Assembly: GCA_016716835.1 (NCBI GenBank)
Contig: JADJUW010000001.1
Span: 1,570,001-1,634,000 of the forward strand
Reading direction: 5' to 3'
Origin: Myxococcales bacterium
GTDB taxonomy: Bacteria > Myxococcota_A > Polyangia > Haliangiales > Haliangiaceae
Length of the DNA: 64,000 bases
The position numbers and the translations under genes were made by a program. Below, in pieces: positions 1-7,319 of the stretch. Under the pieces are notes generated by a model. It searched no databases. It worked only from the letters and a program-made list of their open reading frames with translations, and was not told where the DNA came from. Every line of letters begins with the position of its first letter. Position 1 is the stretch's first letter.

Positions 1-1
1 G

Positions 2-175
2 TCGAGCCTGTTTTGGGTCCTCGTGTGCCTGCTCTTGGTCTTGGCCTGGTGGCGCAAACGACGCCATGCCGCGCGGGTGTTGGCGACGTGGGCCGCGCAG
101 GAGCGCGCCGACGACGCGCTACTTGGCAGCGTCGAGGAACGCGACCCGCAGGTCGTGGAGCAGCCGCTGCAATAG
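2..175 (+). CDS. C-terminal end of a membrane protein (5'-truncated)
   Basis: The reading frame is open from the window edge and stops with TAG at 173-175. The visible 57 residues begin with a hydrophobic helix (FWVLVCLLLVLAW). A basic stop-transfer stretch (WRKRRHAAR) and an acidic soluble tail follow. This looks like a single C-terminal transmembrane anchor with a short cytoplasmic tail. Nothing in the fragment identifies a family. Its last 57 bases overlap convergently with the DUF1844 gene on the other strand. Confidence 0.5.
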   Translation, partial: SSLFWVLVCLLLVLAWWRKRRHAARVLATWAAQERADDALLGSVEERDPQVVEQPLQ

Positions 176-391
176 CGCGTCTTCATTTTCGGTCAGGTTG
201 CCCTTGGTCTTGGTCTGAAGCATCGCCAGCACGTCGATGAGAAAACGCGCCGTGTGTAAATCCTTGGCGATTTCCTCGCCCGCGGGCGCTGGGACCTTGC
301 CCATGGAAACCATCGCCGACGAGCCAAGCGAGACGATGTGCATCGAAAAATCGACGGGACCCATGTCGGAAGCAGCTGTCATGCCCGGCAT
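119..391 (-). CDS. DUF1844 family protein
   Basis: A 90-residue soluble protein with the hallmarks of DUF1844: an N-terminal core around DFSMHIVSLGSSAMVSMG, then a helical half with LIDVLAMLQTKTKGNLT and LLQRLLHDLRVAF. The family is widespread in Myxococcota and related phyla and has no established function. The ATG at 391 was chosen because it gives the usual family length and follows the transporter gene by 23 bases on the same strand; nearby ATGs a few codons later are possible. It closes the minus-strand run rsmD-coaD-aminotransferase-transporter-DUF1844. The identification is confident, the role unknown. Confidence 0.8.
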   Translation of the reverse strand: MPGMTAASDMGPVDFSMHIVSLGSSAMVSMGKVPAPAGEEIAKDLHTARFLIDVLAMLQTKTKGNLTENEDALLQRLLHDLRVAFLDAAK

Positions 392-414
392 GATAGCCGG
401 TTTGGCCGCCGACG

Positions 415-1089
415 TCACATCACCGCGCGATACGTCCACCAGCTGCCGATGGCGATGGCGATGGCCCCCGATAGCGCGATCGTCGCGCGTCCAAGGGGCG
501 CCCGCCAGGCGGCGAGACGATCGAGCCCGAAGCACACCAACATGGTAGCGACGCCCATGCTCACCATAGCGCCCACGCCAAAGGCCGAGGCATAAGCAAG
601 TGCGCCGCCAGGCGTCGAGGCCTTGGTCGCAACTAGCACGGCAAGCCCGCCGGAACCCGCGAGGCCGTGCAACATGCCAATCATCAGCGAGCGCGACGCC
701 AAGGCCATCGCGCCGACGTGGACGTGACCCTGCTCGCCCGTGTGCGCGTGCCTTCGCCTACCGTGCGCGTGTTCAAATCGCGGCCCTGCCGCCATAGCGC
801 GACGCGCACGCAATACGTTCCCAACGCCAAGCGCGATCAACATCACGCCGACGGCGCCTTCGAGCCACCCTTCGAGAGCGGCGGGCGCGTGCCAACCAAA
901 GACCCAAATCGCCACCATCACCGCAAAGAGCGCGGCCGCATGTCCGAGCCCCCAGCTCATGCCAAGGCCAAGCGCGCGCCACGGCCGTTTTTCATTGGTG
1001 ACCATGGTCGAGACCGCCGCCAGGTGATCGGGCTCAAATGCATGCGAAACGCCAATGGCCATGCCAAGCGCGACCAGCGATGCGCTCAT
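415..1089 (-). CDS. UreH/NicO-type nickel/cobalt transporter family membrane protein
   Basis: A 224-residue polytopic inner-membrane protein. The first helix carries HAFEPDHLAAVS, matching the H-x4-DH metal-binding signature of nickel/cobalt permeases and UreH-like proteins. A His-rich loop (HAHGRRRHAHTGEQGHVHVG, near residues 115-135) lies before a second conserved segment, MLHGLAGSGG. The usual role of the family is uptake or export of Ni2+ or Co2+. No urease, hydrogenase or cobalamin gene is in view, so the substrate is not settled. The ATG at 1089 shares four bases with the aminotransferase stop, suggesting translational coupling. An upstream in-frame ATG at 1161 would lie inside the aminotransferase and was rejected. 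Confidence 0.75.
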   Translation of the reverse strand: MSASLVALGMAIGVSHAFEPDHLAAVSTMVTNEKRPWRALGLGMSWGLGHAAALFAVMVAIWVFGWHAPAALEGWLEGAVGVMLIALGVGNVLRARRAMAAGPRFEHAHGRRRHAHTGEQGHVHVGAMALASRSLMIGMLHGLAGSGGLAVLVATKASTPGGALAYASAFGVGAMVSMGVATMLVCFGLDRLAAWRAPLGRATIALSGAIAIAIGSWWTYRAVM

Positions 1090-2303
1090 GCGACCTTCGT
1101 CAACGTGGCCAGATGCGACGCCAGGCGCGCGATGCCGGCGCGAATTTGTTCGATCGAACACGCATACGACAAGCGTACGTGGCCCGGCGCGCCAAACCCC
1201 GAGCCCGGAACGATGGCGACGTGGCCGGTCTCAACCAACCAATCGCACAGCGCGACGTCATCGGCGAGCACGCGCCCCTCTGGCGTCTTGCGCCCGAGAT
1301 ACGCCGAAACGTCAGGAAACGCATAGAAGGCGCCCTTGGGCTCGCGGCAAGCGACCTCAGGAATGGCGCGCAGCAGCTTCACCATTTCAAGGCGCCGCTC
1401 GTCAAACGCGCGCCGCATGGTCTCCACGCAGGCCTGCGGCCCCGTCAGCGCGGCAATCGCCGCAACTTGCGCGATATGGGTTGGGTTCGACGTCGACTGG
1501 CCTTGCAGCTTGTTCATCGCCGCAATCACCGACACTGGCGCCGCCGTGTAGCCTATGCGCCAACCGGTCATCGCATAGGCCTTCGACAGGCCATCGACTA
1601 AAATCGTTCGCGCCGCGGCCTCGGGCGATTGCCGCGCGATCGACACATACTGGGCATCGCCGTAGACGAGCGAGCGATAGATGTCGTCGGAGACAACCAA
1701 CAGGTTGTGCCGCACCACCACCTCGGCAATGGCCGCCATCTGCGCCGCGCCAATCACCGCGCCGCTTGGATTGTTGGGCGTATTGATCACCAGCATGCGC
1801 GTGCGCGGTGTGATCGCCTTTTCGATCGCCGCGGCGCTGACCACAAAATCGTCAGCCGCGGTCGATGGCACGATGACCGGCACGCCGCCAGCTAGCGTCA
1901 CCATGTCGGGATACGACACCCAATACGGCGCGGGGATGAGCACCTCATCGCCGGGGTCGAGCAGCGCCATAAACACGTTGTAGAGGCTGTGCTTGGCGCC
2001 GGTTGAGACCTCGATATTGGCCGCCGTCAGCTCGACGCCGTGCACCGAACTAAGCTCCTTGGCGACGGCTTCGCGCAGCGCCACCAGCCCCGCGACATCG
2101 GTGTACTTGCCCACACCCTTGTCGAGGCCCACCCTCGCCGCCTGCTTAATATGCTCGGGCGTATCGAAGTCTGGCTCGCCGGCGCCAAAGCTAATGACGT
2201 CGACGCCCGCCGCCTTGAGCTTGGCAGCTTTGGCCGTGACGGCCAAGGTAATGGAAGGCTTGATGGGATCGAGGCGCGAAGACGTTTTTAGATTTGGTTG
2301 CAT
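1086..2303 (-). CDS. Class I pyridoxal-phosphate aminotransferase (aspartate aminotransferase type)
   Basis: A 405-residue fold-type I aminotransferase. The N-terminus (SITLAVTAKAAKLKAAG, ISFGAGEPDFDTP) is typical of the Ib aspartate/prephenate aminotransferases. NTPNNPSGAV and the Schiff-base lysine in VDGLSKAYAMTGWRIGY are present, and the C-terminal arginine region reads PGSGFGAPGHVRLSYA. It should catalyse aspartate to 2-oxoglutarate transamination, possibly with prephenate or aromatic activity. Length is normal. It lies 21 bases downstream of coaD and overlaps the transporter gene by four bases. Substrate choice cannot be read from the sequence. Confidence 0.9.
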   Translation of the reverse strand: MQPNLKTSSRLDPIKPSITLAVTAKAAKLKAAGVDVISFGAGEPDFDTPEHIKQAARVGLDKGVGKYTDVAGLVALREAVAKELSSVHGVELTAANIEVSTGAKHSLYNVFMALLDPGDEVLIPAPYWVSYPDMVTLAGGVPVIVPSTAADDFVVSAAAIEKAITPRTRMLVINTPNNPSGAVIGAAQMAAIAEVVVRHNLLVVSDDIYRSLVYGDAQYVSIARQSPEAAARTILVDGLSKAYAMTGWRIGYTAAPVSVIAAMNKLQGQSTSNPTHIAQVAAIAALTGPQACVETMRRAFDERRLEMVKLLRAIPEVACREPKGAFYAFPDVSAYLGRKTPEGRVLADDVALCDWLVETGHVAIVPGSGFGAPGHVRLSYACSIEQIRAGIARLASHLATLTKVA

Positions 2304-2324
2304 GCTTACTTTCTGGCCGGGCGC

Positions 2325-2834
2325 TTACGGTGCCTTATGTGCCGGCGCGCCGAGCCGTGCGGCCAAGGCCGCGGCGACCGCAGGCGGCACCAGCCCCGAC
2401 ACGTCGCCACCGAAACTCGCGACCTCTTTGACCAACGATGAGCTCACGTAGTGATTGCGTTCGTCGGTCATGAAAAACACGGTATCGATGCCGGGGGCCA
2501 ACCGCCGATTCATGTGCGCGAGCTGAAATTCATACTCGAAGTCGGCCATCGCGCGCAGGCCGCGGACGATGACGTTCGCGCCCTGCTGCTGACAAAAATG
2601 GACCAACAAGCCATCAACCGTGGCGAATTCGAGGCGTCCGGCGAACGCCGGCGATGCCGCGCGGATGAAATCGATGCGCTCCTGCAACGAGAACATCGGC
2701 TCCTTGCGCGGATTGGTGGCGATGGCGACCGTGATGCGTTCAAACACGTCGAGCGCGCGTCGCAGGATGTCGACGTGGCCATTGGTCATCGGGTCAAAGG
2801 TCCCGGGGTACACGGCATTTGGTCTTGGTGTCAT
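2325..2834 (-). CDS. coaD: Phosphopantetheine adenylyltransferase
   Basis: A 169-residue cytidylyltransferase-fold enzyme that transfers AMP from ATP to 4'-phosphopantetheine in coenzyme A synthesis. The start MTPRPNAVYPGTFDPMTNGH contains the T/HxGH-type nucleotide motif (TNGH). IVRGLRAMADFEYEFQLAHMN and the C-terminal YVSSSLVKEVA are characteristic of CoaD. The ATG at 2834 overlaps the rsmD stop by four bases. The rsmD-coaD pairing is common in bacteria, which supports the start and the call. A longer reading frame extends upstream but would lie inside rsmD. Confidence 0.96.
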   Translation of the reverse strand: MTPRPNAVYPGTFDPMTNGHVDILRRALDVFERITVAIATNPRKEPMFSLQERIDFIRAASPAFAGRLEFATVDGLLVHFCQQQGANVIVRGLRAMADFEYEFQLAHMNRRLAPGIDTVFFMTDERNHYVSSSLVKEVASFGGDVSGLVPPAVAAALAARLGAPAHKAP

Positions 2835-3379
2835 GGTGCCCCCATTGCATGTGGTCGAAAAAACGAAATGGCGGTGTCGCCGTAACGCCGCGTATCTTTT
2901 TTTACCAAAAACGCGTTGCCTTCGGGCAATTGCTGACGCGATTCGTGCTCGACGATGACGACGCCCGCCGGCGCAAGGTGCCCCGGGCGCAGCGCGGCAA
3001 ACGCCCGCGCCACATCGTCGGTGCGATAGGGCGGATCGAGAAAAATCCACTCCCAGCAAGCCTGGGATTTGAGCAAAAACGACGCCACGTCGGCGATGAC
3101 CACCTCAGGCCTCGCACCCAGGAGCGCCGCGTTGGCGCGCGCCACGCTAATCGCGGCGGGCGCGCGATCTACCAGGGTTGCCGCGCCAGCACCGCGAGAC
3201 AACGCCTCTAGCCCAAGGGCGCCCGAGCCACAATACAAGTCTAAAACCCTCGTTTGGGGGCCTGGTGGCCCGAGAATCGCGAAAATCGCCTCGCGCACTT
3301 TTTCCGAGGTGGGGCGCGTTTGCCCGCCGCCAGGCGCCCGAATGGGGCGCCCACCCCAGATGCCGGCGACAATGCGCAT
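2831..3379 (-). CDS. rsmD: 16S rRNA (guanine(966)-N(2))-methyltransferase RsmD
   Basis: A 182-residue SAM-dependent methyltransferase that modifies G966 of 16S rRNA. Visible marks are the N-terminal MRIVAGIWGGRPI, TRPTSEKVREAIFAIL, the SAM-binding loop VLDLYCGSGALGLEALSRGA and the catalytic FLDPPY. Length is normal. It heads the minus-strand run and is divergent from the AMP-ligase at 3408, with only 28 bases between the two starts, so both promoters must be compact or overlap the genes. Confidence 0.95.
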   Translation of the reverse strand: MRIVAGIWGGRPIRAPGGGQTRPTSEKVREAIFAILGPPGPQTRVLDLYCGSGALGLEALSRGAGAATLVDRAPAAISVARANAALLGARPEVVIADVASFLLKSQACWEWIFLDPPYRTDDVARAFAALRPGHLAPAGVVIVEHESRQQLPEGNAFLVKKDTRRYGDTAISFFRPHAMGAP

Positions 3380-3407
3380 GTTGCATGCCTACCATATTCT
3401 TCCTAGT

Positions 3408-5000
3408 ATGTCGGAGATGTCGACACGCCCCATGAACGTCGCTGGCTGGCTCTTGGCCCACCTGCAGGCCAAGCCACTTCCCGGCGATGCCCGGCCCGCC
3501 ATCACCGACGATGTCTCGAGCATCAGCCGCGAGGGGTTGGTCGACCAGGTGCAACGCACCTCGGCGGTGCTCGCCTCGTTGGGGGTCGTGCCCGGCGATC
3601 GCGTCGGCCTGATGATGCGCGACACCCATGCGACGGTCGCGACGCTGCTTGGCATTTGGCACGCGGGCGCGGTGGCTGTCCCCATCTCCGAGCTCGCGCG
3701 TGCGCACGACGCGACGGCTGATTTGCAAAACGCCGGCGCGGTGGCGATCTTCGTCGACGTCGCGACCGAACAAACGATCGAACAAATTCGCGCCCAGCTG
3801 CCCAAGCTGCGGCACGTGCTTAGCCTCGGCCGCACCGGCGTTGACGATGAGCAGCTCACGGCCTTGCTCGCCGGCGCCACCCCACGGCTGCACGCGCATG
3901 AAAGCAGCCCCGATGCGCTGTGCCTGCTTATCTACGGCCGTCACGACGATCCGGACCAACGCGCGGTGGCTCACAGCCATCAATCCATCATTTCCGGCTG
4001 TGAGCTCGCGCGGCGCGGCCCGTTGGCCCCGCTCGCAAGCGATACGTTGCTGTCGACATTTCGGCTTTGCACCGCCGTCGGTCAATGGGCGGGCATGCTC
4101 GTGCCGTTGTCGGTCGGCGCGCACCTGCGTCTCATCACGGAGCAAGCCAAGAGCGATACGATTCGTCTGCTGGTGCAGCGCGATGCGCCCACCGTGATCT
4201 GGTCGACGCCATCCCTGTTTAGCCAGCTGGTGCGCGATGCCATTGCCAATGGGTGGGAGGCCTTTCTCAGCGGCGTACGGCTCGCGGTCGCCACGGGCGA
4301 GGCCATGCCCGATCGGCTTGCGTCGGCGGTGAGGGCGCAGCTCGGCACGCCGTTGCTGGTTAGCTTTAGCATCAGCGAGATGTTTCACCCCTTGCTCATC
4401 GCGGACGCGTCGTGCGATCGCGATCAGGCTGGCGTCAGCGGCAAACCCGCCGAAGGCGTCCAAACGCAAATCGTCAACGAACTCGATCGCCCGGTCGGCA
4501 CCAACGAGATCGGCACGCTCGAGGTGCAAAGCATGTCGATGGCGCCGGGCTACTGGCGTCAGCACAAGCTCCACGCGGTAAGCGGCAATGAATGGCTGAC
4601 CACCACCGACCGTTGCTTTCGCGACGACCTCGGCAACTACCACTACTGTGGTCGCGTCGACGATTGGTTCAAGGTCGGCGGCAAGTGGGTCGCCCCGTTT
4701 GAGATCGAGCGGGTGCTGGGCGCTCACGACGCGGTGTGGGAATGTGCCGTCATCGGCTCCACCGGCGACGACGGCCTGCTCAAGCCGCTCGCCTTCGTCG
4801 TGCTTAACGTCGGGTTTGCGGCCTCGGACGATTTATCCGAGCAGCTGCGCCAGCACGTCAAGCATCATCTCGCGCCTTACAAATACCCGCGGTGGATCGA
4901 ATACGTCGACGCCTTGCCGCGTGGTGCCACCGGAAAATTGCTGCGTTACAAACTGAAATCGACCAAACGCCGGCGCGTCGAGACGCTGACGCCATTGTGA
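3408..5000 (+). CDS. AMP-dependent acyl-CoA synthetase/ligase family protein with degenerate ATP-binding motif
   Basis: About 530 residues with the ANL-superfamily layout: an N-terminal helical part (SREGLVDQVQRTSAVLASLG, GDRVGLMMRDTH), a central domain, and a C-terminal lid with YHYCGRVDDWFKVGGKWVAPFEIE and the catalytic-lysine region GATGKLLRYKLK. The overall pattern is closest to benzoate-CoA-ligase-like enzymes. Two signatures are abnormal. The phosphate-binding P-loop (normally YTSGTTGxPKG) reads IYGRHDDPDQRAV, and the A5 motif (YGxTE) reads SFSISEMFH. Adenylation may be weak or lost while the CoA/lid half is kept. The ATG at 3408 was chosen to clear rsmD; 3417 and 3432 are alternatives. 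It lies 31 bases upstream of the next gene, as if co-transcribed. Confidence 0.75.
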   Translation: MSEMSTRPMNVAGWLLAHLQAKPLPGDARPAITDDVSSISREGLVDQVQRTSAVLASLGVVPGDRVGLMMRDTHATVATLLGIWHAGAVAVPISELARAHDATADLQNAGAVAIFVDVATEQTIEQIRAQLPKLRHVLSLGRTGVDDEQLTALLAGATPRLHAHESSPDALCLLIYGRHDDPDQRAVAHSHQSIISGCELARRGPLAPLASDTLLSTFRLCTAVGQWAGMLVPLSVGAHLRLITEQAKSDTIRLLVQRDAPTVIWSTPSLFSQLVRDAIANGWEAFLSGVRLAVATGEAMPDRLASAVRAQLGTPLLVSFSISEMFHPLLIADASCDRDQAGVSGKPAEGVQTQIVNELDRPVGTNEIGTLEVQSMSMAPGYWRQHKLHAVSGNEWLTTTDRCFRDDLGNYHYCGRVDDWFKVGGKWVAPFEIERVLGAHDAVWECAVIGSTGDDGLLKPLAFVVLNVGFAASDDLSEQLRQHVKHHLAPYKYPRWIEYVDALPRGATGKLLRYKLKSTKRRRVETLTPL

Positions 5001-5031
5001 GGTCGCGACCACGCAACCGTGACGTGATGCT

Positions 5032-5787
5032 ATGAACGCGACGCCCGGCGCGCCAGGACTGTGGTGGGCGCTAGCCCAAATGACGGGGCAGGCGCCGCCG
5101 GTCGCCCTCGCGGCACCGTATCGCGCGGCCATCGCGGCTTTTGCGGGGGCGGTGCCGGCCGGCAAACCAGCGCGCGCCCAATTGCTTGCGCGCCTGCTCG
5201 CCGACATTGCCGCCCCGCCGATCGCGCGGTATGTGGCGCAGCTCGATCCGTCGTGGCGCGAGCATCTGGGCGAACTCATCGAGCCGCGCGTGCTGGCGCT
5301 CGCGTTGGGCCACGAGCAGGCCACCACCCCGCCTGAGCCGTTGCGGGCGTGGGCCATTCGCGCCGCGGCAGTGGCCTTTGCGCCTGGCGCGATCCTTGAC
5401 GAGACAGCGGGCTGGCTGGCTCGTTACACGGACGGCCCGTGGCACGAGGTTCAAGACGCGCTCGCCCGAGATGCCGCACGGCACCTCGCCGATGCGGCGG
5501 CGGCACACCCGGGTTTACTGCCCGCCATGGCCGACGTAATGGCAGAAGCGCGCGACCACCAAACCCTGCACCATGCCGGGCACCGGCTCGGCCGCGGCGA
5601 GCCAGCTGCGGCGCTACCTTGGCCAACCACTCGGCGGGGCGCGCTGCGCGCCTTTCATGCCTGCGCGTCGCCCAAGCGGCTGCTCGAGGTGGCGGTACGC
5701 ATGCTGGCGCCCTTGCCGATGTTACGGGCACAACGCGCGCGACTCGCCCATCGCTTGCCGCGGTCCATGATACCGTTGCTACCGTGA
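5032..5787 (+). CDS. Uncharacterised Ala-rich protein preceding an export ATPase (possible SctK-like)
   Basis: A 251-residue, Ala/Leu/Arg-rich helical protein without signal peptide or membrane segment. I do not recognise a family from the residues. The stop (785-787 of the 5 kb block) overlaps by four bases the GTG start of the SctL/SctN-like gene, a strong sign of coupled expression. In type III secretion operons the order sctK-sctL-sctN is common, so a highly diverged SctK-type sorting-platform protein is a reasonable positional guess, but no motif supports it. The tail LRAQRARLAHRLPRSM is basic. Confidence 0.6.
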   Translation: MNATPGAPGLWWALAQMTGQAPPVALAAPYRAAIAAFAGAVPAGKPARAQLLARLLADIAAPPIARYVAQLDPSWREHLGELIEPRVLALALGHEQATTPPEPLRAWAIRAAAVAFAPGAILDETAGWLARYTDGPWHEVQDALARDAARHLADAAAAHPGLLPAMADVMAEARDHQTLHHAGHRLGRGEPAAALPWPTTRRGALRAFHACASPKRLLEVAVRMLAPLPMLRAQRARLAHRLPRSMIPLLP

Positions 5788-7319
5788 CGCAGGGTCGGGT
5801 GGTTGAGGAGCAAGTTTGGACCGCCGAACGCCAGGCCGCCGAAATCGTGCGGCAGGCAAGTCTCACCGCCACCGAGATCATAGATGCCGCTCGCCGTCAG
5901 GCCGAGGAGCTGCGCGCCGCCGCTGAACACGAGGCTGCCACGCATGCGTCAGCCTCCAGCCGAAGCGATGCCGCGCGAGCCGCAACCGCGCCTACGCCGC
6001 ATGGGTCCGTGTCGGAGGCCGTTGGCCTGGTCCTTCGCGCCGAGCTCGCTGATGCCGCCCTTGGCGAGATCGTCAAGATCGCGCGACTAGGTGGTCCCCC
6101 GATGCTCGCCGAGGTGGTCGGCTTTCGCGACGGCGCAGCGATCTTGATGCCCCTGGGCGATGCGTTGCATTTGGCACCTAGAGCGGCCGTGTGGCGAACC
6201 GGTGCGCCAATGCAATTTCCTTGTGGCCCCTCGCTGCTCGGTCGCGTGATCAACGGCCTTGGCGACGCCATCGACGGCGGCCCCCCTATTGACGAACCCT
6301 TGTGGGCGGTGAGTCGAGCCGCGCCGCCGGCGCTCGCGCGCGCGCCCATCACACAGCGCCTGGCCACCGGCATCCGCGCCATCGATAGCTGCGTCGCGCT
6401 GGGCGAAGGGCAACGCATCGGGCTGTTCGCCGGCGCGGGGCACGGCAAGTCGACGCTCTTAGCGCAACTGGCGAGCACCGGCGATGAGCAAGAGCTCGGC
6501 GCCGACGTCGTCGTGCTGTGCCTGGTCGGCGAACGCGGACGCGAGGTGCGCGAGTTTACCGACCGCGTCCTCGCCCACGCGCGCCACCGCACCATCGTCG
6601 TCTGCGCCACCAGCGACGCCCCGAGCTTGGTGCGCGTGCGCGCTGCCGAGGTCGCAACCGCGACCGCCGAATGGTTTCGAGACCGCGGTAAGCGCGTGCT
6701 GCTGCTGGTCGATTCGATCACGCGCGTCGCGCGGGCGCAGCGCGAAGTAGGCCTTGCGGCCGGCGAGCCCCCGACTCGACACGGCTATCCGCCGAGCGTC
6801 TTTTCCGTGCTGCCTCGCCTCATCGAACGCGCGGGGCCCGCCGCGGTCGGCTCGATCACCGCCATCTATACGGTCTTGGTCGCGGGGGGCGACTTCGATG
6901 AGCCTATCGCCGATGAGGTGCGTTCGCTCCTAGATGGCCACATCGTGCTCGATCCACGGCTCTTCACGCGTGGGCATTTCCCCGCCATTTCGCTCATTCA
7001 AAGCGTTTCGCGCGTGATGGCCAGCGTCGTCACCCCCGAGCACGCGGCCGCCGCGGCCAGCCTGCGCCAATTGCTCGCCATCTATGAGGAGCATCGCGAC
7101 CTCATCGCCATGGGGGCCATTGTGCCGGGGCAAAACCCAACGCTCGACCGGGCGCTCGCCCGCATGCCGCAGATCGACGCGTTTCTGCAACAGCCACTCG
7201 CCGGGTCGACCCCGCCGCCACCCTCAAATTTGCCGCATCTTTTGGCAGCGCTAAAATCGTTGGTCGGCCCGCCAGGTCTTCATGATATGACTACGCGTGG
7301 CATCCCCCCAGTCGGCTAG
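5784..7319 (+). CDS. FliI/SctN-type export ATPase with N-terminal SctL/FliH-like coiled coil
   Basis: A 511-residue protein. Residues about 1-55 (VVEEQVWTAERQAAEIV, ATEIIDAARRQAEELRAAAE) resemble the start of the stator proteins SctL/FliH. A linker leads into a full FliI/SctN/F1-beta-like ATPase: the ring-entry region GRVINGLGDAIDGG, Walker A GAGHGKST near residue 217, LVGERGREVREF, Walker B LLLVDSITR, and the AQREVGLAAGEPP and GYPPSVFSVLPRL signatures typical of flagellar/type III ATPases. The GTG at 5784 overlaps the previous stop (GTGA), and a longer in-frame extension would run through that gene. The ATPase normally energises substrate unfolding at an export gate. No gate, ring or needle gene is in the window, so its partner machine is unknown. 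Confidence 0.85.
   Translation: MTQGRVVEEQVWTAERQAAEIVRQASLTATEIIDAARRQAEELRAAAEHEAATHASASSRSDAARAATAPTPHGSVSEAVGLVLRAELADAALGEIVKIARLGGPPMLAEVVGFRDGAAILMPLGDALHLAPRAAVWRTGAPMQFPCGPSLLGRVINGLGDAIDGGPPIDEPLWAVSRAAPPALARAPITQRLATGIRAIDSCVALGEGQRIGLFAGAGHGKSTLLAQLASTGDEQELGADVVVLCLVGERGREVREFTDRVLAHARHRTIVVCATSDAPSLVRVRAAEVATATAEWFRDRGKRVLLLVDSITRVARAQREVGLAAGEPPTRHGYPPSVFSVLPRLIERAGPAAVGSITAIYTVLVAGGDFDEPIADEVRSLLDGHIVLDPRLFTRGHFPAISLIQSVSRVMASVVTPEHAAAAASLRQLLAIYEEHRDLIAMGAIVPGQNPTLDRALARMPQIDAFLQQPLAGSTPPPPSNLPHLLAALKSLVGPPGLHDMTTRGIPPVG

Noticed and set aside
3147..4727. 526-codon minus-strand frame opposite the AMP-ligase
   Set aside because: Composition is that of an antisense shadow in GC-rich DNA; the plus strand has clear lid motifs of the ANL family.
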